Source: Aureimonas glaciei (GTDB lineage Bacteria > Pseudomonadota > Alphaproteobacteria > Rhizobiales > Rhizobiaceae). Taken from it: DNA of 64,000 nucleotides. Each line of letters starts with the position of its first letter. Position 1 is the stretch's first letter. This document shows positions 27,395 to 38,827 of this stretch, piece after piece. The notes under the pieces were generated by a model, which was not told the DNA's origin, made no database searches, and was given only the letters and a program-made list of their open reading frames with translations. Position numbers and translations under genes: made by a program. The stretch spans positions 68,925 through 132,924 of the forward strand of contig NZ_BMJJ01000007.1 in the NCBI RefSeq assembly GCF_014643375.1, written 5' to 3'.

Positions 27395-28039
27395 TCACGG
27401 CCGGGCGAGAATCGCCTTCACCGGCTCGACGAGCGCCTCGCCGATCCGCCGCGTGTTCTCGGCATCGAGGTGGATGCCGTCCAGGGGCGAGCACTCGGCG
27501 ACTTCCGAGGCGTCAAAAATGTCGCCGCCATATTCGTCGACAACGAGCCCGTAGGCGGTGCCGAACTCCTGCGAATTCTCGATCGCATGGCCGAAGAGCT
27601 TGTGAAAGTCCGGATCCTCGGTCGCCACGAAATGCGGCGGCGCGACGATGAGGATTTTGGGCACGCCGTAGCCGGCATTGTAGGGCGACAGCCTGACGAT
27701 CTCGAGCAGCCGCTCCATGCCGAGCCGCGCCTCGAAGGCCCGGCCGCCGCCGGTGCTGCGCTTCAGGTCGTTGGTGCCGAGGAAGAGGATCACGAGATCG
27801 AGCGGCTGGTGCGTCGCCAGCACCGTCGGCAGGGTTTTCGCGCCGTTGCGCTCGGCTAGTGACGAGTGATCGTCGTAGCAGGTGGTCCGGCCGTTGAGGC
27901 CGTCGGCGATGACGACCACCTCCGGCCCGAGGCCCGCCGCCAGCACGGTCGGCCAGCGGTCGGCATAGGCATGGCGGTCGGCCGTCGCCGGATCGTAGCC
28001 CCAGGTCAGCGAGTCGCCATAGCAGAGGACGGTCTTCAT
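27395..28039 (-). CDS. SGNH/GDSL-type esterase
   Basis: A 214-residue SGNH hydrolase. Block I GDSLTWG with nucleophile S10, block II with the oxyanion glycine (DGLNGRTT), block III FLGTNDLK and block V DGIHLD carrying the Asp-His pair are all present, so it should be active. There is no signal peptide, so a cytoplasmic protein. Relatives act as arylesterases or on acyl-CoA and sugar esters. It sits between pdhC (10 bases upstream) and lpd in the same direction, a placement seen in other rhizobia, but its link to pyruvate dehydrogenase is unknown. Confidence 0.9.
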   Translation of the reverse strand: MKTVLCYGDSLTWGYDPATADRHAYADRWPTVLAAGLGPEVVVIADGLNGRTTCYDDHSSLAERNGAKTLPTVLATHQPLDLVILFLGTNDLKRSTGGGRAFEARLGMERLLEIVRLSPYNAGYGVPKILIVAPPHFVATEDPDFHKLFGHAIENSQEFGTAYGLVVDEYGGDIFDASEVAECSPLDGIHLDAENTRRIGEALVEPVKAILARP

Positions 28040-28049
28040 CGCCGCGATC

Positions 28050-29474
28050 CTAGACCAGCATGCCCATCGGGTTTTCGATGTACTGCTTGAACGCCGCCAT
28101 CAGCTCGGCGCCGAGCGCGCCGTCGACGGCGCGGTGATCGGTCGAGAGCGTCACCGACATCACCGTGGCGACGACGACGGCGCCGTTCTTCACCACCGCC
28201 CGCGGCTCGCCGGCGCCGACGGCGAGGATCGTCGCATGCGGCGGGTTGATCACCGCGGCGAAATCCTTGACCCCGAACATGCCGAGATTGGAGACCGCCG
28301 TGGTGCCGCCCTGGTATTCCTCGGGCTTCAGCTTGCGGGCCCGGGCGCGCCCGGCCATGTCCTTGACCTCGTTCGAGATCGCCGACAGCGTCTTCTCGTC
28401 GGCCCTGCGGATGATCGGCGTGATCAGCCCGCCCTCGATCGACACGGCAACGCCAACGTCTACGTTCTTGTGCTTCAGCATCGCCGCTTCCGTCCACGAG
28501 ACGTTCGCCGCCGGCACGGCCTTCAGCGCCAGCGCATGGGCCTTGATGATCATGTCGTTGACGGACAGCTTGTAAGCCGGCTTGTCGCCCTTCTCGCTCT
28601 TCGTCACCGGGGCCGCGGCGTTCAGCTGGGCCCGCAGCGCCAGCAGCGCGTCGAGCTCGCAGTCGATCGTCAGGTAGAAATGCGGGATTGTCGTCTTCGC
28701 CTCGATGAGGCGCTTGGCGATGGTCTTGCGCATGCCGTCATGCGGCAGGCTCTCGTAGGAGCCCTCGGCGAAGAGCTTTTTGATCTGCTCGTCGCTCTGA
28801 CCTTTTGGTGCTGCAGCCGCGCCCGCGGGAGCGCCCGCGGCGGACGTTGCCGCCGGAGCGTCGGCCTTGGGGGCTTCCGCGGCCTTCGGCGCCGGGCCAG
28901 CCTTTGCGGCGGCCTCCACATCGGCCTTGACGATCCGGCCGTGCGGACCGGAGCCGGTGACGGCGCTGAGGTCGACGCCCGCTTCCCGAGCGATGCGCTT
29001 GGCCAGCGGAGAGGCCACGATGCGCCCACCCTCGCCGGCGCCCGACGAAACGGGCTGGCGGCTGCCGGCTGTCGACGGGGCAGCCGATTCAGCCTTCGGC
29101 GCTGTCGCCATCTCGGCAGGACGGGCGTAGCTCTGCTGGTTGGCGGCGTCACCCGTCGGGGCGACCACGGCATTGTCGGCCTTCGGATCGGCAGCGACGA
29201 CGCTCTCGCCCTCGCCAGCAGAGGCGTCCTCCCCTTCCGCGGTGAGGATGGCGATGACGGCGTTAACCTTCACGCCTTCCGTGCCGGCGGCGACGAGGAT
29301 CTTCGACACCGTCCCCTCGTCGACGGCCTCGACTTCCATCGTCGCCTTGTCGGTCTCGATCTCGGCGATGACGTCACCCGAGGAGACCTTGTCGCCCTCC
29401 TTGACCAGCCATTTCGCGAGGGTGCCCTCTTCCATCGTCGGAGAAAGGGCCGGCATCGTCACATTGATCGGCAT
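28050..29474 (-). CDS. pdhC: Pyruvate dehydrogenase E2, dihydrolipoyl acetyltransferase
   Basis: A 474-residue E2 core subunit that passes acetyl from lipoyl to CoA. One lipoyl domain (1-80) with the lipoylated K43 in [11 protein letters not shown], an Ala/Pro-rich linker, a peripheral subunit-binding domain (about 148-185, [17 protein letters not shown]), a second Ala/Pro linker, and the catalytic domain ending with [13 protein letters not shown] (H447 and D451). Part of the lipoyl-domain DNA (29314-29378) is identical to the corresponding part of pdhB. It is 12 bases downstream of pdhB. Confidence 0.97.
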   Translation of the reverse strand: MPINVTMPALSPTMEEGTLAKWLVKEGDKVSSGDVIAEIETDKATMEVEAVDEGTVSKILVAAGTEGVKVNAVIAILTAEGEDASAGEGESVVAADPKADNAVVAPTGDAANQQSYARPAEMATAPKAESAAPSTAGSRQPVSSGAGEGGRIVASPLAKRIAREAGVDLSAVTGSGPHGRIVKADVEAAAKAGPAPKAAEAPKADAPAATSAAGAPAGAAAAPKGQSDEQIKKLFAEGSYESLPHDGMRKTIAKRLIEAKTTIPHFYLTIDCELDALLALRAQLNAAAPVTKSEKGDKPAYKLSVNDMIIKAHALALKAVPAANVSWTEAAMLKHKNVDVGVAVSIEGGLITPIIRRADEKTLSAISNEVKDMAGRARARKLKPEEYQGGTTAVSNLGMFGVKDFAAVINPPHATILAVGAGEPRAVVKNGAVVVATVMSVTLSTDHRAVDGALGAELMAAFKQYIENPMGMLV

Positions 29475-29486
29475 CGGGGTGTTCCC

Positions 29487-30914
29487 TTAATCGCGGTAGC
29501 AGACGGCTTTCACCGCATCGATGACGTCCTGGACGGTCGGCAGCGCCAGCTTTTCCAGATTGGCCGCATAGGGCATCGGCACATCCTTGCCGGTAACCTT
29601 GAGAACCGGCGCGTCGAGATGGTCGAAGGCTCGTTCCATCAGTTCGGAGGCGATGTGAGAGCCGATCGAGGACTGCGGCCAGCCCTGCTCGACGGTGACG
29701 CAGCGGTTGGTCTTCTGGACCGAGCGCACGACCGTCTCGATGTCCATCGGCCGGATCGTGCGGAGATCGATGATCTCGCAGTCGATGCCTTCCTTGGCGA
29801 GTTCCTCGGCCGCGGCGATGGCATAGGTCATGCCGATCGAGAAGGAGACGATGGTGACATCCTTGCCCTTGCGGTGGATGCGCGCCTTGCCAATCGGCAC
29901 AGTCCAGTCGTCGCCCTTGGGGACTTCGAAGCTCTGGCCGTAGAGGATTTCGTTTTCGAGGAAGACGACCGGATTCGGGTCGCGGATCGCCGACTTGAGC
30001 AAGCCCTTGGCGTCGGCCGCCGAATAGGGCGTGACGACCTTGAGGCCCGGAATCTGGCCGTACCAGGCGGTGAAATCCTGGCTGTGCTGGGCGCCGACGC
30101 GGGCGGCGGCGCCGTTCGGCCCGCGGAACACGATCGGGCAGCCCATCTGGCCGCCGGCCATATAAAGCGTCTTGGCGGCGGAGTTGATGATCTGGTCGAT
30201 CGCCTGCATGGCGAAGTTGAAGGTCATGAACTCGACGATGGGGCGCAGGCCGGCGAAAGCGGCGCCGACGCCGAGGCCGGCAAAGCCGTGCTCGGTGATC
30301 GGCGTATCGACGACGCGGCGGGGGCCGAACTCTTCGAGGAGCCCCTGGCTGATCTTGTAGGCGCCCTGATATTCGGCGACTTCCTCGCCCATCAGGAAGA
30401 CGCTGTCCTCGCGGCGCATTTCCTCGGCCATGGCGTCGCGCAGGGCTTCCCGCACGGTCGTCGTCACCATTTCGGTGCCGGCGGGATATTCCGGGGCGCT
30501 GTCGTCGGGTTCGGGATTGGCCTTGGCGGCGGCAGGTACCTTGGTGCCTTCCGAGACCGACTGGGCCTTTTCGCCGGAGGCGTCGGCGGGCTCGGGCTTG
30601 GTCGGCGCCTCTTCCTTTGCAGGCTCCGCGGCGGCGGGTGCCGCGGCACTCTCCATCGCGCCGGCGTCCTCGCCCTCGGCGAGGAGAATGGCGATGACGG
30701 CGTTCACCTTTACGCCTTCAGTGCCGGCGGGAACGACGATCTTGCCGATCGTGCCCTCGTCGACGGCCTCGACTTCCATCGTCGCCTTGTCGGTCTCGAT
30801 CTCGGCGATGACGTCACCGGCGGCGACATTGTCGCCTTCCTGCTTCAGCCATCTCGAGAGGGTGCCCTCCTCCATCGTCGGAGACAAAGCGGGCATCAGG
30901 ATATTGGTCGGCAT
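29487..30914 (-). CDS. pdhB: Pyruvate dehydrogenase E1 beta subunit with N-terminal lipoyl domain
   Basis: A 475-residue E1-beta chain. Residues 1-80 form a lipoyl domain with the target K43 ([11 protein letters not shown]), followed by an Ala/Pro/Glu linker (about 85-145) and the transketolase-type pyrimidine-binding domain beginning [14 protein letters not shown], with [15 protein letters not shown] carrying the catalytic Glu. The extra lipoyl domain on E1-beta is a known feature of alphaproteobacterial complexes. It forms the E1 heterotetramer with PdhA, encoded 13 bases upstream. Confidence 0.97.
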   Translation of the reverse strand: MPTNILMPALSPTMEEGTLSRWLKQEGDNVAAGDVIAEIETDKATMEVEAVDEGTIGKIVVPAGTEGVKVNAVIAILLAEGEDAGAMESAAAPAAAEPAKEEAPTKPEPADASGEKAQSVSEGTKVPAAAKANPEPDDSAPEYPAGTEMVTTTVREALRDAMAEEMRREDSVFLMGEEVAEYQGAYKISQGLLEEFGPRRVVDTPITEHGFAGLGVGAAFAGLRPIVEFMTFNFAMQAIDQIINSAAKTLYMAGGQMGCPIVFRGPNGAAARVGAQHSQDFTAWYGQIPGLKVVTPYSAADAKGLLKSAIRDPNPVVFLENEILYGQSFEVPKGDDWTVPIGKARIHRKGKDVTIVSFSIGMTYAIAAAEELAKEGIDCEIIDLRTIRPMDIETVVRSVQKTNRCVTVEQGWPQSSIGSHIASELMERAFDHLDAPVLKVTGKDVPMPYAANLEKLALPTVQDVIDAVKAVCYRD

Positions 30915-30927
30915 GTGCCCGGATCCT

Positions 30928-32025
30928 CTACTTCGTCGCCTGGGGCGCGATGTCGGCGTAAATGTCGGTCCAGAGCTCGGCCGGATCGGGCTCGCGGTCG
31001 TTCTGGGCGTAGTCGGCGGCGTCGGCGACGATGTCGCGCACCTTCTTGTCCATCGCCTTCAGCTCGTCGTCCGACAGGCCGTGCGCCTCGATCAGCCGCT
31101 GCTTGACCTGCTCGATCGGGTCGTGGTCCGAGCGCATCTTCTGCACCTCGTCGCGCGACCGGTATTTTGCCGGATCCGACATGGAATGGCCGCGGTAGCG
31201 GTAGGTCATCATTTCCAGGATGATCGGGCCGGCGCCGGAGCGGCAGTGGGCGGCGGCGAGATCGCCGGCGGCCTTCACGGCGCGTACGTCCATGCCGTCG
31301 ACCTGAATGCCCGGAATCTTGAAGGACAGGCCGCGATGGGCGAAATTGGTCTCGGCCGAGGCGCGGCTGACCGAGGTGCCCATGGCGTAGCGGTTGTTCT
31401 CGATGATGTAGACGACCGGCAGCTTCCACAGCGAGGCCATGTTGAAGCTCTCGTAGACCTGGCCCTGGTTGGAGGCGCCGTCGCCGAAATAGGTGAGCGA
31501 GATGGCGTCGGTGCCGTTGTAGCGGTTGGCGAAGGCGAGGCCCGTGCCGATCGGCACCTGCGCGCCGACGATGCCATGGCCGCCGAAGAACTTCTTCTCC
31601 TTGGAGAACATGTGCATCGAGCCGCCCTTGCCGCGCGAATAGCCGCCGCGACGTCCGGTGAGCTCGGCCATGACGCCGCGCGACTCCATGCCGGTGGCCA
31701 GCATGTGACCATGGTCACGGTAGCCGGTGATGACCTGGTCGCCTTCCTTCAGCGCCATCTGCATGCCGACGACGACCGCTTCCTGGCCGATGTAGAGATG
31801 GCAGAAGCCGCCGATGAAGCCCATACCGTAGAGCTGGCCGGCCTTCTCCTCGAAGCGGCGGATGAGCAGCATGTCGCGGTAGGCCGACAGCTCCTCGTCG
31901 CGGGTGAATTCGCTCGGGGCCGGAGCGTCGAAATGCTCCAGGGTGCGGACGATGTCGGCAGCCGAATCGGGAACGGCGGCGTCCCCGTACTCGGCAGCGG
32001 GTTTCTTCTGCTTGATGGTCGCCAT
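30928..32025 (-). CDS. pdhA: Pyruvate dehydrogenase E1 alpha subunit
   Basis: A 365-residue thiamine-diphosphate-binding E1-alpha. The ThDP motif runs from [15 protein letters not shown] to [11 protein letters not shown], and the phosphorylation-loop region is visible as [20 protein letters not shown]. It decarboxylates pyruvate and reductively acetylates the lipoyl groups of PdhB/PdhC. It is the first gene of the leftward pdhA-pdhB-pdhC-SGNH-lpd series; a long inverted repeat lies 100 bases upstream of its start. Confidence 0.97.
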   Translation of the reverse strand: MATIKQKKPAAEYGDAAVPDSAADIVRTLEHFDAPAPSEFTRDEELSAYRDMLLIRRFEEKAGQLYGMGFIGGFCHLYIGQEAVVVGMQMALKEGDQVITGYRDHGHMLATGMESRGVMAELTGRRGGYSRGKGGSMHMFSKEKKFFGGHGIVGAQVPIGTGLAFANRYNGTDAISLTYFGDGASNQGQVYESFNMASLWKLPVVYIIENNRYAMGTSVSRASAETNFAHRGLSFKIPGIQVDGMDVRAVKAAGDLAAAHCRSGAGPIILEMMTYRYRGHSMSDPAKYRSRDEVQKMRSDHDPIEQVKQRLIEAHGLSDDELKAMDKKVRDIVADAADYAQNDREPDPAELWTDIYADIAPQATK

Positions 32026-32124
32026 CGCGCCCTCCGATCAGCCCCGCGCCCGGTTGGGTGCGAGTTTGGGCGGAGTATAAGCGGGCGCCGTGGCAGAGCA
32101 AGCGACGGTCGTCTAATATACCAG

Positions 32125-32166
32125 TATTCAGTTAAAATGCTGCTCTGCAGCACGTTTAACTGAATA
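32125..32166. promoter_or_regulatory. Near-perfect 42-nt inverted repeat upstream of pdhA
   Basis: TATTCAGTTAAA (32125-32136) pairs perfectly with TTTAACTGAATA (32155-32166), and inside it TGCTGC pairs with GCAGCA around a TCT loop; only an A opposite CG is unpaired. The AT-rich outer arms stand out in a GC-rich window. It lies between the FtsB-like gene (ends 32183) and pdhA (starts 32025), both leftward, so it may be the terminator of the first or an operator of the second. Confidence 0.65.
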
Positions 32167-32182
32167 TCAGTTACCGACTGCG

Positions 32183-32491
32183 TCAGCGCATGATGGTGAC
32201 TTCGTCCGTGGCCGAATAACCCAGAAGCCGGCGGGCGCTCTCGTCGATCATGTCCCGCTCCAGCGTGCCGTCATGCAGCAGTTGAACGCGGCGTTCGAGC
32301 TTTTCGCGGCGATTCAGCAACTGTTCGTAGCGCGTCTGCGCGCCGGCGAGGTCGCTGGCCAGAATTTCCTTCGAGCCGATGCCGTATTTGCCGCTCTGCG
32401 CGTGAAACGCGAAATAGGCCAGGAAGCTCAGCGTGATCGCGGGCACGATCAGGCGCCCCATCTTCGAGTTTCTGTGCTGTCTTGTGCGCAT
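32183..32491 (-). CDS. FtsB/DivIC-like septum formation initiator
   Basis: A 102-residue bitopic protein: a basic N-terminus (MRTRQHRNSKMGR), one membrane helix (about 14-30), then a coiled coil with LNRREKLERRVQLLHDGTLERDMIDE and the conserved ending ARRLLGYS. In the divisome, FtsB pairs with FtsL and FtsQ. Start: ATG at 32489-32491 with a strong AAGGAGA upstream; a longer in-frame reading has no support. Its place upstream of pdhA and near enolase is common in Rhizobiales. Confidence 0.9.
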   Translation of the reverse strand: MRTRQHRNSKMGRLIVPAITLSFLAYFAFHAQSGKYGIGSKEILASDLAGAQTRYEQLLNRREKLERRVQLLHDGTLERDMIDESARRLLGYSATDEVTIMR

Positions 32492-32648
32492 CGGGCTCTC
32501 CTTGCGCTCATTCTGCCATCCGAGCTTTAAGGCCCGGTTAAGCCTGGCATGTCGCGAAGCCGCGCTGCGCCAAGGAACTTCGTCCCCGTTGCCGCGCTCT
32601 GTAGCCATTGACGGCATCCCCCGCCGTCGGCTTTGGAGTGTGACACGC

Positions 32649-33614
32649 ATGGCATCTTCCGAACGGGAAATCGTCCAGGCCACCGCAGTGGAGGAGCCGG
32701 CCGCGCATCATGCCCCTGAGGCGATCGAAAACCCGCCGGACGTCGGCGAAACCCTATCCGACTATTTCGCTTTTGAGGAAGTTTTTGCGCGCGTGCTGGG
32801 CACAGCCGACCACGAACTGGCGGCGTCGAGCAAGTTCCTGTTCTGGAGTGGCCTGGCAGCGGGACTGGCGCTGGGCGTGACCTTCCTGGCGCGGGTGATC
32901 TTCACCCACCACGCGGGCGAAACGAGCCCCGGCATTGTCGGCAATCTGATGTATCCGCTCGGCTTCGTCATCATCGTCGTCGGCCGCTATCAGCTGTTCA
33001 CCGAGAACACGCTGACTCCCGTGACTCTCGTCCTGACGAAGCTGGCGAGCCTGGCCAATCTCTTGCGCCTCTGGATCGTTGTCTTCGTCGCCAACATGCT
33101 GGGCGCGGCGATGAATGCCGCACTCGTCGCCTTCACGGAGGTCCTCGACCCCGGCGCCTTCAACGTCGCGCTGGAGAACGCCCGCCACGCCGTCGGGCTG
33201 ACCTGGGGCGCATTGTTCTCCAAGGCTTTGGTCGCCGGCGTCGTCGTCGCCTCCATGGTGTGGCTGATCCACGCCGCCCGGGACACCATTTCCCGCATCA
33301 TGATCGTCTGGCTGCTGATGTACTTCATCGGCGTCGGCGGCTTCTTCCACGTCGTGACGTCGTCGGTGGAGGTGCTGTTTCTGGCTTTCCGCGGCGAGAC
33401 CGCCTTCTGGGCGCTGTGGCCCAACTTCATCCTGCCGGTCTTTCTCGGCAACACGCTCGGCGGCATCGGCTTCGTCGCCGTCATCAATTACGTTCAGTTC
33501 GGCGAACACGAGCGCAGCGCCACGCTGGAGCGCTATGGCAACCGGCTGACCTGGCGCGAATGGATGTTCGGCCGCTCCCGCGTCTTCGGCGATCGCTCGG
33601 CGCGGGTAGAGTAG
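32649..33614 (+). CDS. Formate/nitrite transporter (FNT) family protein
   Basis: A 321-residue membrane protein with six predicted helices and FNT features: GLAAGLALGVTFLARVIF in helix 1, LGFVIIVVGRYQLFTENTL leading into the first pore loop, and FFHVVTSSVEVLF with IGFVAVINYVQF at the end. The family forms pentameric channels for formate, nitrite or hydrosulfide. The FTENT form is typical of a subgroup whose substrate is not settled. A charged N-terminal tail of about 50 residues precedes helix 1. The start ATG at 32649 lacks a clear ribosome site. It is divergent from the FtsB-like gene and ends in a terminator hairpin. Confidence 0.87.
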   Translation: MASSEREIVQATAVEEPAAHHAPEAIENPPDVGETLSDYFAFEEVFARVLGTADHELAASSKFLFWSGLAAGLALGVTFLARVIFTHHAGETSPGIVGNLMYPLGFVIIVVGRYQLFTENTLTPVTLVLTKLASLANLLRLWIVVFVANMLGAAMNAALVAFTEVLDPGAFNVALENARHAVGLTWGALFSKALVAGVVVASMVWLIHAARDTISRIMIVWLLMYFIGVGGFFHVVTSSVEVLFLAFRGETAFWALWPNFILPVFLGNTLGGIGFVAVINYVQFGEHERSATLERYGNRLTWREWMFGRSRVFGDRSARVE

Positions 33615-33617
33615 AAA

Positions 33618-33643
33618 GGGGCCCGTCGTTTCCGGCGGGCCCC
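33618..33643. terminator. Bidirectional terminator between the FNT gene and eno
   Basis: GGGGCCCG and CGGGCCCC form a perfect 8-bp stem around a 10-base loop, four bases after the FNT stop codon and 47 bases past the end of the convergent eno gene. It is followed by a CT-rich stretch on the plus strand. Confidence 0.75.
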
Positions 33644-33690
33644 CTCGTCTTTCCACTGATGTGCAGGTGCGGACTTCCTGACCGCAGCCG

Positions 33691-35001
<1,311 letters not shown>

Positions 35002-35067
35002 TTAGACCAGACCTGCGACGGATTGAACTCGTTTCGAGAAATTGATCCGGGGGATCGCCGGCTGCCG

Positions 35068-35955
35068 TCAGGCCGTGGCTTCGAAGGCGAGAAACGGCCC
35101 GCCCGCCTCGGCGAGCGGCACGACCAGGCAATCGCCCTCCCGCCGGGCGTTCAGGCCGCCTCGAGATGCGCGCTCCTCCACCGACCCGAGATCCGGAACC
35201 CGGACGACGACGCCCTCGAAGCGCAGCCCCCGTTCGGCGTTCCGCTCGGCGCCATAGCGCCCCGCCAGCCCTGCCGGCGTCAGCACCTCGATCACCGCAT
35301 CGGCGGCGGCGAGACGGAGGCCCTCGGGGCCGGTCTCGGCATCCTCCCGCCCCAGCAGATCCTGCAGCAACGGCTGAAAATCTTGCGGCTGGGGTTCAGA
35401 CAGCACCAGGTGCGCGATCCCGCTGACGCCGTTGGCGTGGCGGGTCAGCGCCGAGCGGTCGCCGGGCTTGGCGAGCGCCTGGCAGGCGAAGAAGAACAGG
35501 TCGGGCGAGCGGCGGTCGGCGGCGAAGGCCAGGCGAAAGCCGAGCTCGCGCCGCGTGCCGTCCGGCGCCTCGAAGGTCCGGGCGAACTGGAAGAGGTCGC
35601 CGTCGGCAAGGCCGGCGTCGCGGAAGGCGCACCAGTCCGCTTCGGCGTCATCCGTCTTGAAGGCGATGCCGGAGAAGCCGGGTGCGCCGCGGCGGAAGCG
35701 GAAGGCGGTGTCGCGCGAAACGAAGATGGCACCGCTTTGCCCGGCCGCGGCATGGGACGCGGCGTCGCCGATGGCGAGGGGCTCGAGATAGGTGCCGTCG
35801 GCGAAGAAGACGCAGGCGTTTTCGGTGCCGAAGGGGTGCGATGCCGCCGGCGCGACGGTGAAGCCGAGGGTCTTGAAGAAGGTGCGGGAGGCGCTTAGCG
35901 AGGTGACGGGCATGACGATGTGGTCGATGCGGCGGGGATTGCGTGGCTGCTGCAT
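35068..35955 (-). CDS. VOC (glyoxalase-like) superfamily protein
   Basis: A 295-residue protein of the vicinal-oxygen-chelate fold. The first module starts RIDHIVMPVTSLSASRTFFKTLGFTVAP with the metal-ligand-type His, and a second weaker module begins around residue 180 (GIAHLVLSEPQPQDFQ). The length and ACVFFADGTYLEPLAI segment fit the glyoxalase-like DUF group rather than classic glyoxalase I. No substrate can be given. I use the ATG at 35953-35955 with GAGG upstream; a GTG 12 codons earlier is possible. It lies alone between eno and pyrG. Confidence 0.82.
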   Translation of the reverse strand: MQQPRNPRRIDHIVMPVTSLSASRTFFKTLGFTVAPAASHPFGTENACVFFADGTYLEPLAIGDAASHAAAGQSGAIFVSRDTAFRFRRGAPGFSGIAFKTDDAEADWCAFRDAGLADGDLFQFARTFEAPDGTRRELGFRLAFAADRRSPDLFFFACQALAKPGDRSALTRHANGVSGIAHLVLSEPQPQDFQPLLQDLLGREDAETGPEGLRLAAADAVIEVLTPAGLAGRYGAERNAERGLRFEGVVVRVPDLGSVEERASRGGLNARREGDCLVVPLAEAGGPFLAFEATA

Positions 35956-36022
35956 GCAAGGCGCCTCTTCAATCGGCGCCACGGCGCTCACCCGTGCCCG
36001 AAGCCGACAAACAACGGATCAC

Positions 36023-36102
36023 CCTCATCCTGAGCCTGTCGAAGGACGAGGGTCGGTACGGCCTGCGCGTGGTCCTCGTCCTTCGACAGGCTCAGGATGA
36101 GG
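36023..36102. repeat. Long palindromic REP-type element
   Basis: Two 29-base arms, 36023-36051 and 36074-36102, are perfect reverse complements around a 22-base centre. The arms begin CCTCATCCTGAGCCTGTCGA and end AGGACGAGG, a sequence type widespread between genes of alphaproteobacteria. It could form a very stable hairpin in RNA on either strand. Confidence 0.85.
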
Positions 36103-36134
36103 ACCAAGGAAACGCCGCAGCGCGTCAGCTTCTT

Positions 36135-36155
36135 CTTCTCCCCTTCGGGGAGAAG
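36135..36155. repeat. Palindromic intergenic repeat, copy 1
   Basis: CTTCTCCCC and GGGGAGAAG form a perfect 9-bp stem with a 3-base loop, followed by a GGCC-GGCA-GGCC mini hairpin and GATGAGGGG, the usual layout of rhizobial intergenic mosaic repeats. Confidence 0.8.
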
Positions 36156-36256
36156 TGGCCGGCAGGCCGATGAGGGGTGCCGAAGGCGACGACGCGAAAG
36201 TCCTGTCTTGCGGCAAGGACCGATCGGGCGGCGCTCCCTCTTCCCGCTGCCGCGAC

Positions 36257-36277
36257 CTTCTCCCCGGAGGGGAGAAG
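36257..36277. repeat. Palindromic intergenic repeat, copy 2
   Basis: The same two 9-base arms as the element at 36135-36155 around a different 3-base loop (GGA), 122 bases away and 43 bases past the pyrG stop codon. It may serve as the pyrG terminator; AAGAAAAA follows on the plus strand. Confidence 0.75.
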
Positions 36278-36319
36278 AAAAAGCGTCACCGTTCCGCGGA
36301 CCTCATGGGACGCCGCGCG

Positions 36320-38056
<1,737 letters not shown>

Positions 38057-38740
38057 TTACTGGGCCGGCGCCGTCTGCCCCGCCGGCGGGGTGGCCGGCC
38101 TGGTCGGTGCGGCGTCGGATGTGGACGGTGCAGCCGATGCCGGCGCGTCGGCTGGCGCTTCGCTGCTGGAAGGCGTGCCGGTTGCCGGCGCCTCCGTTGC
38201 CGGCGCCTCGGTGGTCGGCTCGCTCGCCGATGCAGCCGGCTCGGTTGCCGGTGTTGCGGCGGGAGCCTCGGTCTGCGGCGTTGCCGCCGGCTGGTCGGCA
38301 GCGTCGTCCGCCGGGGCGGTACCGGTCACGGGCGCCGTGCCCGTTGCGGGCGCCGTGCCGGTGGCCGGTGCTGCGGGTGCCGGCGGGGCGTCGGTGTCGG
38401 CCGGGAGGCCGCCGAGCTGGTCGAGCAGATTGCCGCTCGCGGCCCCTGCCCCGGCCGCACCCGGCACGCCGCTTTCGCTGGCCGGCAGGCGGTCGAGAAT
38501 GTCCGTCGGCTGCGAGCCGTAGCGGGCCGTCAGGCCGAGCGCGAGCGAGGTGATGAAGAACAGGCCAGCCAGAATCGCCGTCGTCCGCGTCAGGGCGTTG
38601 GCGGCGCCGCGCGCGGTCATCAGGCCGCCGCCACCGCCGCCGCCAATGCCCAGCGCCCCGCCCTCCGAGCGCTGCAGCAGCACGACGACGATCAGCGCAA
38701 GCACGATCATCAGATGAACGATAATGAGGACAGTATCCAT
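38057..38740 (-). CDS. secG: Protein translocase subunit SecG with long low-complexity tail
   Basis: A 227-residue SecG. The normal part is residues 1-75: helix 1 (VLIIVHLMIVLALIVVVLLQ), the conserved loop RSEGGALGIGGGGGGGLMTARG, and helix 2 (TTAILAGLFFITSLALGL). After that comes about 150 residues rich in Ala, Pro, Thr and Ser, including three near-identical ATGTAP-like units (about 133-150) and EAPATEAPATGTP. SecG of E. coli is only 110 residues; alphaproteobacterial forms often carry a variable tail, but this one is long. SecG speeds SecYEG translocation. The tail's role is unknown. It lies downstream of tpiA. Confidence 0.92.
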   Translation of the reverse strand: MDTVLIIVHLMIVLALIVVVLLQRSEGGALGIGGGGGGGLMTARGAANALTRTTAILAGLFFITSLALGLTARYGSQPTDILDRLPASESGVPGAAGAGAASGNLLDQLGGLPADTDAPPAPAAPATGTAPATGTAPVTGTAPADDAADQPAATPQTEAPAATPATEPAASASEPTTEAPATEAPATGTPSSSEAPADAPASAAPSTSDAAPTRPATPPAGQTAPAQ

Positions 38741-38827
38741 GATCAGCTTCGCACACGACTTTTGAGGAGACGCGCGCCTTCTATAGGAGGGTTCGACTTA
38801 TTCCAAACGCTTTCGCGCCGAGGGCGG

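Larger units (their letters stand above)
35956..36319. other. Intergenic stretch with clustered palindromic repeats, no gene
   Basis: A 364-base gap between the VOC gene and the end of pyrG. It holds a long inverted repeat and two short palindromes listed separately. I see no credible gene in it. Confidence 0.7.

Noticed and set aside
28134-31106. A 990-codon open frame on the plus strand across pdhC and pdhB
   Set aside because: It is fully antisense to two well-supported lipoyl-domain genes; its protein is low-complexity (Asp/His/Arg/Gly-rich) and arises from GC-rich codon bias on the other strand.
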